A DNA stretch of 64,000 bases from Jiella avicenniae (GTDB lineage Bacteria > Pseudomonadota > Alphaproteobacteria > Rhizobiales > Rhizobiaceae), in contig NZ_JAJUWU010000020.1 of assembly GCF_021390325.1 (NCBI RefSeq), forward strand, positions 62,001-126,000, in the 5' to 3' direction. Below, one piece after another: positions 38,750-49,329 of this stretch (within the stretch, counting starts at the first letter, position 1; every line of letters begins with the position of its first letter). Made by a program: the position numbers and the translations under genes. The notes below the pieces were generated by a model. The model did no database searches. It was not told where the DNA came from and saw only the letters and a list, made by a program, of their open reading frames with translations.

Positions 38750-40495
38750 ATGAACATCTTTGCCGACTTTGAAGACCGGGTGAAGAATGCGGTGAAACCG
38801 CTTGTTCCCGCTGGCGAAGATCTCGATCTGTCGAAGCTTGCGGTCGAGCCGCCGCGCGATGCCGCCCATGGCGATCTCGCCACCAATGCGGCGATGGTGC
38901 TGGCCAAGGGGCTCGGCATGAAGCCGCGCGACCTCGCCGAAAAGATCGCCGAGGGTCTGCGCGGGGATCCGGACGTCGACAGCGTCGCCATCGCCGGCCC
39001 CGGCTTCATCAACATGACGCTAAAGCCGGCCTTCTGGACGGCCCATCTGAAACTGCTGCTCGAGGCGGGGCAGGACTATGGCCGCGGCGCCGCCACCGGC
39101 CGCAAGGTCAATGTCGAATACGTCTCCGCCAATCCGACGGGTCCGATGCATGTCGGCCATTGCCGCGGCGCCGTCGTCGGCGACGTGATCGCCCGGCTGC
39201 TCGATTTCGCCGGCGACGCGGTGACCAAGGAATACTACATCAACGACGCCGGCGAGCAGGTCTCCGTCCTCGCCCGGTCCGCCTTCCTGCGGTACCGCGA
39301 GGCGCTGGGCGAAGAGATCGGCGAGATCCCCGCCGGGCTCTATCCCGGCGACTATCTCGTACCCGTCGGACGGGCGCTTGCGGAGGAGTTCGGCGATCGG
39401 CTCGCGACGATGGAGGAAGCCGAGTGGCTGCCGATCGTCCGCGACCGGGCGATCGACGCGATGATGGCGATGATCCGGGCCGACCTGAAGCTCCTCGGCG
39501 TCGAGCACGACGTCTTCTTCTCCGAGCGGACGCTGCATGAAGGCGATGGCGGCAAGATCGCCGCGACGATCGCCGATCTCCGGTCCAAGGGCTTCGTCTA
39601 CCAGGGCACGCTGCCACCCCCGAAGGGCCAGCTTCCCGAGGACTGGGAAGACCGCGAGCAGACGCTCCTGCGTTCCACCGAAGTCGGCGACGATCAGGAC
39701 CGGCCGCTGGTGAAGTCGAGCGGCGCCTACACCTATTTCGCCGCCGACGTTGCCTATTTCCGCGACAAGTTCGAGCGCGGCTTTTCCGAGATGATCTATG
39801 TCCTCGGCGCGGACCACGGCGGCTACGTCAAGCGGCTGGAGGCGGTCGCCCGGGCGATCTCCGGCGGCTCGGCCATCGCCGACTGCGTGCTGTGCCAGCT
39901 GGTGAAGCTCTATCGCGACGGCGAGCCGGTGAAGATGTCGAAGCGCTCCGGCGACTTCGTCACCCTGGCCGAGGTGGTCGAGGAGGTCGGGCGTGATCCC
40001 GTCCGCTTCATGATGCTCTATCGCAAGAGCGACGCGCCGCTCGATTTCGATTTCAAGAAAGTCACCGAACAGTCGAAAGACAATCCGGTTTTCTACGTTC
40101 AATACGCCCATGCCCGCACGGCGGCGATCTTTCGCCAGGCGAAGGAGAGCGGCATCGCGATTCCCGCCTGGCCCGAGGTCGACGTCGCCACGCTGGACGG
40201 CCTCACCGACGTCGGGGAGATCGGCCTTCTGCGCAAGCTCGCCGAGTTTCCCCGCCTCGTCCGCCAGGCGGCCGACGCCAAGGAGCCGCATCGGCTGGCC
40301 TTCTATCTCAATGACCTCGCGGCGGCGTTCCACGCCCAGTACAACCGTGGAAAGGATATGCCCGAGTTACGGTTTGTTAACCAGAATGAGCAAGAACTGT
40401 CGGTAGCGAGGCTTGGACTCGTCAAAGCGGTTGCGACCGTTCTGTCCGTCGGTCTCGATCTGATCGGCGCCGATGCGCCGAACGAAATGCGCTAG
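38750..40495 (+). CDS. argS: Arginine-tRNA ligase
   Basis: 581 residues from ATG 38750 (GGAG upstream; an in-frame ATG lies five codons earlier). Class I synthetase. N-terminal Add1 domain about 1-85 ([20 protein letters not shown]), signature [20 protein letters not shown] (HIGH as HVGH), and the KMSKRSG loop. C-terminal anticodon-binding DALR domain. Follows dgt after 180 bp with no clear promoter in the gap. Confidence 0.96.
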   Translation: MNIFADFEDRVKNAVKPLVPAGEDLDLSKLAVEPPRDAAHGDLATNAAMVLAKGLGMKPRDLAEKIAEGLRGDPDVDSVAIAGPGFINMTLKPAFWTAHLKLLLEAGQDYGRGAATGRKVNVEYVSANPTGPMHVGHCRGAVVGDVIARLLDFAGDAVTKEYYINDAGEQVSVLARSAFLRYREALGEEIGEIPAGLYPGDYLVPVGRALAEEFGDRLATMEEAEWLPIVRDRAIDAMMAMIRADLKLLGVEHDVFFSERTLHEGDGGKIAATIADLRSKGFVYQGTLPPPKGQLPEDWEDREQTLLRSTEVGDDQDRPLVKSSGAYTYFAADVAYFRDKFERGFSEMIYVLGADHGGYVKRLEAVARAISGGSAIADCVLCQLVKLYRDGEPVKMSKRSGDFVTLAEVVEEVGRDPVRFMMLYRKSDAPLDFDFKKVTEQSKDNPVFYVQYAHARTAAIFRQAKESGIAIPAWPEVDVATLDGLTDVGEIGLLRKLAEFPRLVRQAADAKEPHRLAFYLNDLAAAFHAQYNRGKDMPELRFVNQNEQELSVARLGLVKAVATVLSVGLDLIGADAPNEMR

Positions 40496-40580
40496 CTCAT
40501 CACGCTTTGGCCAATTTCCTCGCCTAGCCATCGAATCCGTGGGGGTAGGGACCTCCACGAGGGGAAGAGCGGGGATATAC

Positions 40581-43091
40581 ATGTCGCTGGGGGACCACAA
40601 CGGTTCCGCCCGTCAGGGCGGGCAGTCGTTCGACGCCGAACTCGACGACCCGTTCGAAGAGTTGGCGCGCATTCTCGAAGGCTCGGGTCCGACCTCGGGC
40701 GGAGCGCCCCATGATCGCGTCGAGCCGACCGTCGTCGAGCCGGCTCAGATGCAGCCCCAGCCCGTCGCGTCGAATGGCCCGGCTACGCCTGTCTCCCCTT
40801 CGGTCCCGGACGTGACCGCCGATGGTGCTCGCCCCGTTCAGTCCTCTGACGATTTCGACGCCTTCGACGAAAACGCCCTGAATGCGGCGCTGTCGCAGGA
40901 ATTGTCGGACGCGCTCGATCTCGCCGCATCCGACATTGGGTCTTCACCTTCGGGAGGCCATGCCGCGACGGCACCCGTCGCGAAGCCGGCAGTCGCGCAG
41001 CAGCCTGCCGCGCCGAAGCCCGCGCCGGCAGCGCCTGTCGCCGCGAAACCTGCGCCGGCGGCTGCCCCTGCCGTAAAGCCTGCGGCTCAGCCGACTCCCG
41101 TTCAGATCGCCGAAAAGGTAGCCGCGCCTGCCGCTCAGCCGGCGGTCCCGCAGCATCCGGCCGCGCCGAAGCCTGCGCCGGCCGCGCCTGTCGCCGCGAA
41201 ACCCGCGCCGACGCCGACCCCTGCCGCGAAGCCTGCGGTCGATCAAAACGCCGAAAAGGCCGCCGCACCTGCCGATCAGCCGGCGGTCCCGCAGCAGCCT
41301 GCCGCGCCGAGGCCTGCGCCGGCAGCGCCCGTCGCCGCGAAGCCTGCGCCGGCGGTTGCCCCTGCCGCGAAGCCCGCCGCTCAACCGGCCCCGGTGCAAA
41401 ACGCCGAAATAGTCGCGGCTCCTGCCGTGCAGCCGGCCGCGCCTGAGCCTGCGCCGGCCGCCGCCCCTGTCGCTGCCCAGCCGAATGCTGCGATGCCCGC
41501 CCCCGCAAAGACGGCCGCTGCTCCAGCAGTCCCGGCTGCCGCCGCTGCGCCGAAGACGGGCCAGCCGGCTGGCGATTTCGATCGGGAGTTCGAGCAGGCC
41601 CTGCTCGGCCTGTCGGAGCCTGCCAACCCTCGGCAGGCGACGTTCCATCACGCCGAAGCCTTCGCGCCGGCTCGCGAGCCGGCGGTCGCCGACGACGGTG
41701 CGGATGCGCGGATCTTCGACGATTTCGACGAACTCATCGCCAGCGAGCTGGCCGCCATCAAGCAGGATGCACCGCGCGAAGCCGCCTTCTCCCAGGCAGT
41801 CGATACCGACGCTCCTTTAGAATCGCCGGAATGGCCTGCGGCATTCGAGGCGCCGACCCGTGCGGCCAAAGATCCCGAAGCCGACGATTCTTTTGACGAA
41901 GAGGACATGCGGGCGACGCGGCGGATGGCCGCCGTCGCCGGGCGTGGATCGGCGGCGCGCAGCAGCTTCGTCGGGGCCGGCATCGGCGCCATCGCCCTCA
42001 TGCTCGCGGCGGGCGGCGCGTATTATTTCCTCGGTGGAAGCCAGGGGACGACGGGCGACGGTTCGGTGCTGATCGTTCGCGCCGATCAGGATCCGGTCAA
42101 GGTCAAGCCCGAAAATCCCGGCGGGCGCGAGATCCCGAACCAGAACAAGATGGTCTACAGCCGCGTCGAAGACGGCGATGCGATCGTGACGCCCCAGCAG
42201 AAGCAGCTCGTCAGCGCCGAGGAAACGCCGATCGACCTGCCGCGCGAGGAGGCCCCCATCTCCGACCTTCCCGGTGTCGAGATCGGCGTCGGCGCGGCCA
42301 ATGCGGCGGAACCGATGCAAAGTGCGGACGCCTCGGGGCAGAGCGCGGACACCTACAGCGAAGCCTCGGCCATCTCGGTGCTTTCTCCGCGTCGCGCCAA
42401 GACGTATTCGGTGCGTCCGGATGGAACGCTGGTCGTCGGCGAGGCCGTCGAGGACGATCGCGGCCCGCTGATCCAGGCGGCTGCCCGCCCGCTCGACGCC
42501 GCGCGGGAGATCGGCACCTCGCCGGCTGGCCAGGGCGTCGCCAACGAAACGGTGAGCGCGATTGCCGCCGCCGGTGAAGACACGATGGCGGGCGCGGCCG
42601 AGCAGGGCGCGGATGCGGCGATCGCCACGACTGCCACGACCGACGAGCCGGGCGTTCCGGCGCCGAACGTGCCGGTGCCGACCCTGCGGCCGAGAGCCGA
42701 CGGTGAAACGTCGCGGGTGGCGGCAACTGCGCCTGCTCCCGCCGACCCCGCTCAGCCGGCGGCAGCGACGCCGCAACCGGAGCCGGTGCAGACCGCATCG
42801 CTGCAGCCCGAGCCGGCGGCGCCGAGCGTTTCGGCCGCGCCTTCTCACGACGGCTACTACGTGCAGATCTCGTCGCAGCCCTCGCAGGATGCGGCGCAGG
42901 CCTCTTCGCGCAATCTCAGCCAGCGCTACAGCAGCGTGATTGCCGGCCGCAACGTCGTCATCCAGTCGGCCGACATCCCGGGCAAGGGGACCTATTACCG
43001 TGTCCGGGTCCCGGTCGATTCCAAGTCCGAAGGCGTATCGCTTTGCGGCGACCTGAAATCCGCCGGCGGCAGCTGCTTCGTCTCGCGCTAG
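40581..43091 (+). CDS. SPOR-domain envelope protein with long Ala/Pro linker
   Basis: 836 residues from ATG 40581. An acidic cytosolic part (FDAELDDPFEELARILEG) leads into a very long Ala-Pro-Lys low-complexity region (about 130-330) with three near-identical repeats. A TM segment lies near 475-497 (GAGIGAIALMLAAGGAYYFL), and a SPOR domain closes the protein (about 755-835, GYYVQISSQPSQDAAQASSR). SPOR domains bind denuded septal glycan, so a division-site role is likely. Position argS-SPOR-nagZ is conserved in Hyphomicrobiales. The length of the linker is unusual. Confidence 0.85.
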   Translation: MSLGDHNGSARQGGQSFDAELDDPFEELARILEGSGPTSGGAPHDRVEPTVVEPAQMQPQPVASNGPATPVSPSVPDVTADGARPVQSSDDFDAFDENALNAALSQELSDALDLAASDIGSSPSGGHAATAPVAKPAVAQQPAAPKPAPAAPVAAKPAPAAAPAVKPAAQPTPVQIAEKVAAPAAQPAVPQHPAAPKPAPAAPVAAKPAPTPTPAAKPAVDQNAEKAAAPADQPAVPQQPAAPRPAPAAPVAAKPAPAVAPAAKPAAQPAPVQNAEIVAAPAVQPAAPEPAPAAAPVAAQPNAAMPAPAKTAAAPAVPAAAAAPKTGQPAGDFDREFEQALLGLSEPANPRQATFHHAEAFAPAREPAVADDGADARIFDDFDELIASELAAIKQDAPREAAFSQAVDTDAPLESPEWPAAFEAPTRAAKDPEADDSFDEEDMRATRRMAAVAGRGSAARSSFVGAGIGAIALMLAAGGAYYFLGGSQGTTGDGSVLIVRADQDPVKVKPENPGGREIPNQNKMVYSRVEDGDAIVTPQQKQLVSAEETPIDLPREEAPISDLPGVEIGVGAANAAEPMQSADASGQSADTYSEASAISVLSPRRAKTYSVRPDGTLVVGEAVEDDRGPLIQAAARPLDAAREIGTSPAGQGVANETVSAIAAAGEDTMAGAAEQGADAAIATTATTDEPGVPAPNVPVPTLRPRADGETSRVAATAPAPADPAQPAAATPQPEPVQTASLQPEPAAPSVSAAPSHDGYYVQISSQPSQDAAQASSRNLSQRYSSVIAGRNVVIQSADIPGKGTYYRVRVPVDSKSEGVSLCGDLKSAGGSCFVSR
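40998..41444 (+). repeat. Three tandem coding repeats of 153, 141 and 153 bp
   Basis: Units begin at 40998, 41151 and 41292, each coding QxPAAPxPAPAAPVAAKPAP followed by a variable tail. The middle unit is 12 bp shorter, so the frame is kept. Such repeats recombine easily, so copy number may vary between strains. Confidence 0.85.
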
Positions 43092-43231
43092 GCGCCGGCG
43101 CAGGTCTCGGCGGGGCGGCGCTTCTCGCCCGCTTCGTCGCAGACGATCCTGCTTCCCTCACACCCGATGACGGGGCGGACGCCGGGGACGGCTCCGTCCC
43201 GACCGCCGATTCCCTCAGGACGAGACCGAGG

Positions 43232-44254
43232 ATGACTGGTTCGAAAGCCTATATCGCCGCACCGTTGGGCCAGACGCTTTCCGCCGAGGAAAAGCGATTC
43301 TTCGAGGCGGAGCGGCCCTGGGGCTTCATCCTCTTTGCCCGCAACATCGGCTCGAAGGGCCAGCTTGCGGATCTCGTCGCCGGGCTGAAAGAGGTCGGCG
43401 GGCGGAGCACCACGCCGATCTTCATCGATCAGGAGGGCGGCCGGATCAACCGGCTCCGTCCGCCGCTGGCGCCGGCCTATCCGACGCCGGCCGAGATCGG
43501 GCGGCTGTTCTCCGTCGATCCGAAGGCGGGCGAGCGCGCGGCCTGGCTGCAGGGGCGACTTCTGGCCGCCGACGTCATGGCCTACGGCATCAATGCCGAC
43601 TGCGTGCCCTGTCTCGACGTTCCGGTGCCGGGTGCCCATTCGGTGATCGGCGACCGCGCTTACGGTCATGATCCCGAGACCGTCGCGACGCTCGGTCGCG
43701 CGGTTGCCGACGGGGCGATGGCCGGCGGTGTCCTGCCGGTGATGAAGCACGTGCCCGGCCACGGTCGCGGCAATGCCGACAGCCATCTCGAACTGCCCCG
43801 CGTCGCGACGCCCCGCAACGAGCTGGCGGAGACGGATTTCGTGCCGTTCCGGGCGCTCGGCACGCTGCCGGCCGCGATGACGGCACACATTCTCTACACC
43901 GACATCGACCCGACCTTTCCGGCGACGCTGTCGCGGATCGTCATCGATTCGGTCATCCGCACGGAAATCGGCTTCGACGGCCTGCTGATGAGCGACGACA
44001 TGTCGATGAAGGCGCTTTCGGGGGACCTCTACGATCTCTCGGCGGCAGCGCTGATGGCCGGCTGCGACGTCGTCCTCCACTGCAACGGCGAGATGGAGGA
44101 GATGCGCCGGGTCGCCCGCGCCGCCCAGCCGCTCGCCGGTGATGCCAAGCGCAGGGCCGATGCCTGCGAGGCGGTCATCGCGAAAGGGGCCGGGACCGCC
44201 GACCTCGACGGGCTTCGCGGCGAATACGCATCGCTCATGGCCGAGATCGGCTAG
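43232..44254 (+). CDS. nagZ: Beta-N-acetylhexosaminidase NagZ (GH3)
   Basis: 340 residues from ATG 43232; the frame extends upstream into the SPOR gene but that part is not family-like. GH3 text: FIDQEGGRINRL, GINADCVPCLDVPVPGAHSV, GDRAYGHDP, VMKHVPGHGRGNADSHLELP with the catalytic His loop, and the nucleophile region GLLMSDDMSMKAL. Releases GlcNAc from anhydro-muropeptides in the cytosol, complementing the transglycosylase and AmpD-like amidase seen earlier in the window. Cytoplasmic; no signal peptide assumed. Confidence 0.93.
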   Translation: MTGSKAYIAAPLGQTLSAEEKRFFEAERPWGFILFARNIGSKGQLADLVAGLKEVGGRSTTPIFIDQEGGRINRLRPPLAPAYPTPAEIGRLFSVDPKAGERAAWLQGRLLAADVMAYGINADCVPCLDVPVPGAHSVIGDRAYGHDPETVATLGRAVADGAMAGGVLPVMKHVPGHGRGNADSHLELPRVATPRNELAETDFVPFRALGTLPAAMTAHILYTDIDPTFPATLSRIVIDSVIRTEIGFDGLLMSDDMSMKALSGDLYDLSAAALMAGCDVVLHCNGEMEEMRRVARAAQPLAGDAKRRADACEAVIAKGAGTADLDGLRGEYASLMAEIG

Positions 44255-44271
44255 CACGGTCCGGCTTGCGC

Positions 44272-44342
44272 CGGCTCGGCCGAGCCGCTAGGCAGCAGGA
44301 AGGGGATCTGACGCACGAAGACCCGGCCGGCGCAACGCCGGC
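44272..44342. repeat. Cluster of GC-rich inverted repeats after nagZ
   Basis: A perfect 16-bp palindrome CGGCTCGGCCGAGCCG (44272-44287) and a 7-bp stem GCCGGCG-CAA-CGCCGGC (44326-44342) lie in the gap after nagZ. A shorter CCGGC-TTGC-GCCGG hairpin stands just before them (44261-44274). They may terminate nagZ transcription. Confidence 0.5.
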
Positions 44343-44426
44343 TTCGCTCTTCGTCGTCTTGCCACGGTGCATCGGGCCGCCGCGCGGATTCCCGCAGCCA
44401 GTTTTCCAGGGGCCGGTGGACGAGAC

Positions 44427-45551
44427 GTGGGCGCAGAAACCTTTCCCGAGGCACAGACCGGCGATCATGCGCGGCGCCGCACCAGCGCCGGCGTCAGCTT
44501 CGCCGCGAGCCTCGCCTTCGAAAATGTCAGCCATCGCTTCGGCTCGGCCGAAATCCTCTCCGGCATCAGCCTCGCGGCGAAGCCGGGAGAGGTGCTCTGC
44601 CTTCTCGGACCGTCAGGCTCCGGCAAGACCACGATGCTGCGGATCGCCGCCGGCATCGAGCGCCAGATGGCCGGCAGGCTGCTCCTCAACGGACGCGAGA
44701 TCGCCGGCCCGAACACCTTCGTGACGCCGGAAAAGCGGGGCGTCGGCCTGATGTTCCAGGACTTCGCCCTGTTTCCGCACATGACCATCCTCGACAACGT
44801 CCGCTTCGGCCTCAACGCGCTTTCCGTCGCGGCGGCCAGGCGTGAGGCGATGACGGCGCTGGAACGGGTCGGGCTCGATCATGCGGCGCATAACTATCCC
44901 CACATGCTGTCCGGCGGCGAGCAGCAGCGCGTCGCCCTTGCGCGGGCCCTGACGCCGCGGCCGTCGGTGCTCTTGATGGACGAGCCCTTCTCCGGGCTCG
45001 ACAGCCGGCTGAAGGACGTCGTGCGGACCGACACGCTGCAGATCCTGAGAGAGAGCCGCGCCACGGCGATCATCGTCACCCACGATGCCGAAGAGGCGAT
45101 GCGGCTCGGCGATCGCATCGCGCTGATCAAGGACGGCCGCCTGGTGCAGATCGGCACCGCCGCGGAGCTCTACGGCCAGCCAGCCAATCTCTTCGCCGCC
45201 GGATTCTTTTCCGAGCTGAACGTCCTCGACGGCGAGGTCCGATCCGGGCGGGTCGTCACGCCGATCGGTCCCGTCGCCGATTCGCCATCATCTGACGGTA
45301 CTTCGGTCACCGTGGCCCTGAGGCTGACGGGTCTGCGGCTCGACGAAAGCGACCGAGGGGTCCAGGGCCGGGTCGTCGCGCGGCGGTTTCTCGGTGGCGT
45401 GGAGCTGTTCACCGTCGCCGTCGAAGGGCTCGACCAGCCGCTGCGCTCGCGAATGCGCGCGGGGCTCGTTCCGGAAAATCGGCGCGACGTCGTCGTTTCC
45501 ATTGATCCCCGGGACGTTATCGTGTTTGAAAAGACACCCGAGGATCGCTAG
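44427..45551 (+). CDS. ABC transporter ATPase with TOBE-like C-terminal domain (FbpC/PotA-like)
   Basis: 374 residues from GTG 44427; an ATG at 44367 would give a longer but unsupported N terminus. Nucleotide-binding domain about 30-265: Walker A LLGPSGSGKTTML, Q-loop FQDFALFPHM, signature LSGGEQQRVALARAL, Walker B VLLMDEPFSGLD, and switch His in VTHDAEEAM. A C-terminal beta domain (about 290-374) resembles TOBE. No permease or binding-protein gene is adjacent, so the substrate is unknown; iron or another anion/polyamine are typical of this subgroup. It stands where scpA-scpB usually lie. Confidence 0.88.
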   Translation: MGAETFPEAQTGDHARRRTSAGVSFAASLAFENVSHRFGSAEILSGISLAAKPGEVLCLLGPSGSGKTTMLRIAAGIERQMAGRLLLNGREIAGPNTFVTPEKRGVGLMFQDFALFPHMTILDNVRFGLNALSVAAARREAMTALERVGLDHAAHNYPHMLSGGEQQRVALARALTPRPSVLLMDEPFSGLDSRLKDVVRTDTLQILRESRATAIIVTHDAEEAMRLGDRIALIKDGRLVQIGTAAELYGQPANLFAAGFFSELNVLDGEVRSGRVVTPIGPVADSPSSDGTSVTVALRLTGLRLDESDRGVQGRVVARRFLGGVELFTVAVEGLDQPLRSRMRAGLVPENRRDVVVSIDPRDVIVFEKTPEDR

Positions 45552-45593
45552 CTACGAAGAACTGCGATCAACGCGTTCGAGGGAGATAAGAGT

Positions 45594-45827
45594 ATGGGTA
45601 GCTTCAGCATTTGGCACTGGCTGATCGTTCTGGCCGTCGTGCTGCTCCTGTTCGGGCGCGGCAAGATCCCGGAGCTGATGGGCGACGTCGCGAAGGGCAT
45701 CAAGAGCTTCAAGAAGGGCATGTCCGACGAGGACACCGAGCCCAAGACGGTCGAGCGCCGGACGCTCGACCAGCGCGAGGGCGACGTCGTCTCGCGCGAC
45801 GTGAACACCGAAAAGACGGCGAGCTGA
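45594..45827 (+). CDS. tatA: Twin-arginine translocase subunit TatA
   Basis: 77 residues. Short N-terminal TM ([17 protein letters not shown]), hinge [10 protein letters not shown], and amphipathic helix [16 protein letters not shown]. TatA oligomers form the passage for folded proteins. tatB and tatC follow, 100 bp and then overlapping. Typical length and sequence. Confidence 0.96.
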   Translation: MGSFSIWHWLIVLAVVLLLFGRGKIPELMGDVAKGIKSFKKGMSDEDTEPKTVERRTLDQREGDVVSRDVNTEKTAS

Positions 45828-45927
45828 TCCGGCTCCGCGCGGGTTGCGCCGGGATCTATAGGACCCGGCGGGTCTTTCCTCGAAGTCGTGGCGGCCGCGC
45901 CGTCGCGACGTCCCAGGCAGTTCAGTA

Positions 45928-46428
45928 GTGCTGTTCGATCTCGGCTGGTCCGAAATTCTGGTAATCGCGGTGGTCCTCGTGGTCGTCGTCGGCCCCAAAG
46001 ACCTGCCGGGAATGTTGCGCACCTTCGGTCGCGTGATGAAGCAGTTCCGGTCGATGGCCGGCGACTTTCGCCGTCAGTTCGACGATGCCTTGAAGGAAGC
46101 CGAGCTCGACGACGTCCGCAAGGGCATCGACGACGTCCGCTCGCTCGATCCGCGTCGCTCGATCCGCGAGGCGATGAATCCGATGAAGGCGATCGGCGAC
46201 GACATCCGCTCCTCGCTCAACAGCGCGACTGCCGCGCCGGAGCCGAAGGTCCCGAGCCCGTCCGACACGCCGAAACCGGAGGGCGAGCCGATCAAGAACG
46301 GCGCCGCCGAAGCCGAGGCGCAGCCGGCAGGGAGTGGCGGGTCCGAGAGTTCCAGCGCCGAACAGCGCGGTGACACCGCGTCCGATGCCAAGGCCGAAGC
46401 TGCCGAAAAGGCGAGGGACGTCGCGTGA
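45928..46428 (+). CDS. tatB: Twin-arginine translocase subunit TatB
   Basis: 166 residues with GTG start. TM helix MLFDLGWSEILVIAVVLVVV with the TatB-type Glu, then GPKDLPGMLRTFGRVMKQFR amphipathic helix and a long polar tail (PEPKVPSPSDTPKPEGEPIK). TatB with TatC recognises twin-arginine signal peptides. The TGA overlaps the tatC start. The GH25 lipoprotein earlier in the window is a possible client. Confidence 0.95.
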   Translation: MLFDLGWSEILVIAVVLVVVVGPKDLPGMLRTFGRVMKQFRSMAGDFRRQFDDALKEAELDDVRKGIDDVRSLDPRRSIREAMNPMKAIGDDIRSSLNSATAAPEPKVPSPSDTPKPEGEPIKNGAAEAEAQPAGSGGSESSSAEQRGDTASDAKAEAAEKARDVA

Positions 46429-47243
46429 GCACCCGGGACGACAGCGAGATCGAGGCGTCTTCGGCGCCGCTCATCGATCATCTCATCGAATTGCGAAAGC
46501 GGCTGATCTGGTCGATCGCCGGCTTTTTCGTCGCCTTCCTGATCTGCTTCTACTTCGCCAAGCCGATCTTCAACTTTCTGGTCATTCCCTATCAGACCGC
46601 CACGGACTGGGCCGGCCTCAGCGGCGAGCAGGTGCGGCTGATCTACACGGCCCCGCAGGAATTCTTCTTCACTCAGGTGAAGATCGCGGCCTTCGGCGGC
46701 TTCTTCCTGGCGTTCCCGGTCATCGCCACGCAGATCTACCGCTTCGTCGCGCCGGGCCTCTATCGCAACGAGCGGGGCGCGTTCCTGCCCTATCTGGTGG
46801 CGACGCCGCTCCTCTTCCTGATGGGTGCGGCGCTGGTCTACTACTTCTTCACCCCGATGGTGATGTGGTTCTTCCTGTCGATGCAGCAGTCCGGCGGCGG
46901 CGGCGAGGCGACGATCGAACTCCTGCCGCGGGTGTCGGAATATCTCTCGCTGATCATGACGCTGATCTTCGCCTTCGGCCTGGTCTTCCAGCTCCCCGTC
47001 GTCGCGACGCTGCTGGTGAGGGCGGGGATGACCTCGTCCGCGGGGCTGGCATCGAAGCGGAAATACGCGATCGTGCTGGCGTTCATCGCGGCTGCGGTGC
47101 TGACCCCGCCCGATCCGATGTCCCAGATCGGCCTTGCCCTGCCGACGATCATTCTCTACGAGATTTCCATTCTGGCGGCGCGGATGATCGAGAAGAAGCG
47201 GGCGGAACAGTCGTCCGAGAGCGAGGCCACGACGCAGGCCTGA
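46425..47243 (+). CDS. tatC: Twin-arginine translocase subunit TatC
   Basis: 272 residues, GTG start overlapping the tatB stop. Six TM helices; conserved text includes [50 protein letters not shown], and [14 protein letters not shown], with [17 protein letters not shown] near the end. Core receptor for Tat signals. The last ~20 residues are polar. serS follows 46 bp later. Confidence 0.96.
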   Translation: MSTRDDSEIEASSAPLIDHLIELRKRLIWSIAGFFVAFLICFYFAKPIFNFLVIPYQTATDWAGLSGEQVRLIYTAPQEFFFTQVKIAAFGGFFLAFPVIATQIYRFVAPGLYRNERGAFLPYLVATPLLFLMGAALVYYFFTPMVMWFFLSMQQSGGGGEATIELLPRVSEYLSLIMTLIFAFGLVFQLPVVATLLVRAGMTSSAGLASKRKYAIVLAFIAAAVLTPPDPMSQIGLALPTIILYEISILAARMIEKKRAEQSSESEATTQA

Positions 47244-47289
47244 GCGGGTTTGTCGGTCGCTCTCCCTCGCCGCCTTTGACGAGGGAAAC

Positions 47290-48570
47290 ATGCTCGATAT
47301 CAAGTGGATCAGGGACAATCCGGCCAAGCTGGACGAAGCGCTCGCCAAGCGCGGAGCGCCGCCGGCGGCGATCGACCTCATCAAGCTCGACGAACGCCGC
47401 CGCGATCACCTGAAGGTCCTCCAGGATCTGCAGGGTCGCCGCAACGAAGCCTCGAAGGAAATCGGTAAGGCCAAGGGGTCCGGCGACAACGCCAGGGCCG
47501 AGGCGCTGATCGAGGAGGTCGGCAAGCTCAAGGCCGAGATCCAGGACGGCGAGGAGACCGAGCGGCGCATCGATGCCGATCTCGAAGACGTCCTGGCGCG
47601 CATTCCCAACCTTCCCCTCGACGACGTTCCCGTCGGCCGCGACGAGGCCGACAACGTCGAGATCCGCCGGGTCGACGAGCCGCCGCGCTTCGCCTTCGAG
47701 GCCAAGGAGCATTTCGAGCTCGGCGAAGCCCTCGGCATGATGGAATTCGAGCAGGCGGCGAAGATCTCCGGCTCGCGCTTCACCATTCTCAAGGGCCAAC
47801 TGGCGAGGCTCGAGCGGGCGCTCGGCCAGTTCATGCTCGACCTTCATACCACCGAGCACGGTTATGCCGAGACGGCGGTGCCGCTCTTGGTGCGCGACGA
47901 GGCGCTGTTCGGCACCAACCAGCTGCCGAAATTCGCCGAGGACCTCTTCCACACCACCGAGGGGCGCTGGCTGATCCCGACCGCCGAGGTGCCGCTCACC
48001 AATCTGGTGCGCGAGCGCACCCTCGACGCGGCCGAGCTGCCGATCCGCGTCACCGCGCTGACGCCCTGTTTCCGCTCGGAAGCCGGGGCCGCGGGCCGCG
48101 ACCAGCGCGGCATGCTGCGCCAGCACCAGTTCTACAAGGTCGAGCTCGTGTCGATCACCGACGAGGAGACCTCCATCGAGGAGCACGAGCGGATGACCGC
48201 CTGCGCCGAGGAGGTTCTGAAACGCCTCGGTCTCACTTATCGGGTCGTCACTCTGTGCACCGGCGACATGGGCTTCGGCGCCCGCAAGACCTACGACATC
48301 GAGGTCTGGTTGCCCGGGCAGGGCACCTATCGCGAGATTTCCAGCTGTTCGGTCTGCGGCGACTTCCAGGCCCGGCGGATGAACGCTCGCTATAAACTCG
48401 CCGGCGAGAAAGCGCAGCGCTTCGTCCATACGCTGAACGGCTCGGGCGTCGCCGTCGGCCGCGCTCTCATCGCGGTGATGGAGAACTATCAGAACGAGGA
48501 CGGCTCGATCACCGTGCCGGAAGCGCTCAGGCCCTATATGGGCGGTCTCGAAAAGCTCGCGGTGGCCTGA
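47290..48570 (+). CDS. serS: Serine-tRNA ligase
   Basis: 426 residues. N-terminal coiled-coil arm (about 25-100, [20 protein letters not shown]), class II core with motif 2 [20 protein letters not shown] and motif 3 [39 protein letters not shown] is standard SerRS text. Gene order tatC-serS-surE-pcm is conserved in Hyphomicrobiales. Confidence 0.97.
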   Translation: MLDIKWIRDNPAKLDEALAKRGAPPAAIDLIKLDERRRDHLKVLQDLQGRRNEASKEIGKAKGSGDNARAEALIEEVGKLKAEIQDGEETERRIDADLEDVLARIPNLPLDDVPVGRDEADNVEIRRVDEPPRFAFEAKEHFELGEALGMMEFEQAAKISGSRFTILKGQLARLERALGQFMLDLHTTEHGYAETAVPLLVRDEALFGTNQLPKFAEDLFHTTEGRWLIPTAEVPLTNLVRERTLDAAELPIRVTALTPCFRSEAGAAGRDQRGMLRQHQFYKVELVSITDEETSIEEHERMTACAEEVLKRLGLTYRVVTLCTGDMGFGARKTYDIEVWLPGQGTYREISSCSVCGDFQARRMNARYKLAGEKAQRFVHTLNGSGVAVGRALIAVMENYQNEDGSITVPEALRPYMGGLEKLAVA

Positions 48571-48573
48571 GAC

Positions 48574-49329
48574 ATGCGGATCCTCCTGACCAATGACGAC
48601 GGCATCGACGCCGAGGGCCTCGCCGTTCTGGAACGCGTCGCCCACAGCCTGTCGGACGACGTCTGGACGGTCGCCCCCGAGACCGACCAGAGCGGCCTGT
48701 CGCATTCGCTGACTTTGTCCTCGCCGCTGCGGCTGCGCAAGGTCGGCGAGAAGCGCTTCGCCGTGCGCGGCACGCCCACCGACTGCGTCATCATGGCGGT
48801 GCGCAAGGTGATGGACGGGCTGCCCGATCTCGTCCTGTCCGGCATTAACGCCGGACAGAACATCTGCGAGGACGTCAGCTATTCGGGCACCGTCGCCGGC
48901 GCGATGGAGGGCATGATGCTCGGCATCCGCTCCATCGCCCTCAGCCAGGCGTTTGCTCCCGGCGCCGGACGCGACGCGCTGTGGAACACGGCGGAGACCC
49001 ATGCGGCCCGGGTCATCGACAGGCTCGCCGCCTTCGATCTGCCGGCGGGCCATCTCCTCAACGTCAACTTCCCGGCCGTCCCGGCCGACGCCGTCGAGGG
49101 CATCGCCGTGACGCGTCAGGGCAAGCTGGACTATTCGCTCGGCATCGAAGAGCGGAAGGACGGCCGGGGCTTTCCGTATTTCTGGCTGAAGTTCGGCCGC
49201 CAGGCGGGCCCTGACGTCGCCGAATCGGACATCGCCGCCCTCAGTGCCGGGATGATCTCGGTCACGCCGCTGCAGCTCGACCTCACGGCCGAGGCACTGC
49301 GCGCCAGCCTGGTCGAAGCGCTGCGATGA
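48574..49329 (+). CDS. surE: 5'/3'-nucleotidase SurE
   Basis: 251 residues. Starts [16 protein letters not shown] with the metal-binding Asp pair; [30 protein letters not shown], and [20 protein letters not shown] are family motifs. Nucleoside 5'-monophosphate phosphatase of the stationary-phase group. Starts 3 bp after serS and overlaps pcm by 4 bp. Confidence 0.96.
   Translation: MRILLTNDDGIDAEGLAVLERVAHSLSDDVWTVAPETDQSGLSHSLTLSSPLRLRKVGEKRFAVRGTPTDCVIMAVRKVMDGLPDLVLSGINAGQNICEDVSYSGTVAGAMEGMMLGIRSIALSQAFAPGAGRDALWNTAETHAARVIDRLAAFDLPAGHLLNVNFPAVPADAVEGIAVTRQGKLDYSLGIEERKDGRGFPYFWLKFGRQAGPDVAESDIAALSAGMISVTPLQLDLTAEALRASLVEALR

Noticed and set aside
43043-43231. N-terminal extension of NagZ containing a signal-like hydrophobic stretch
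   Set aside because: It overlaps the SPOR gene by about 50 bp and would export a normally cytosolic recycling enzyme; the start at 43232 has better spacing to a G-rich site and the family N terminus.
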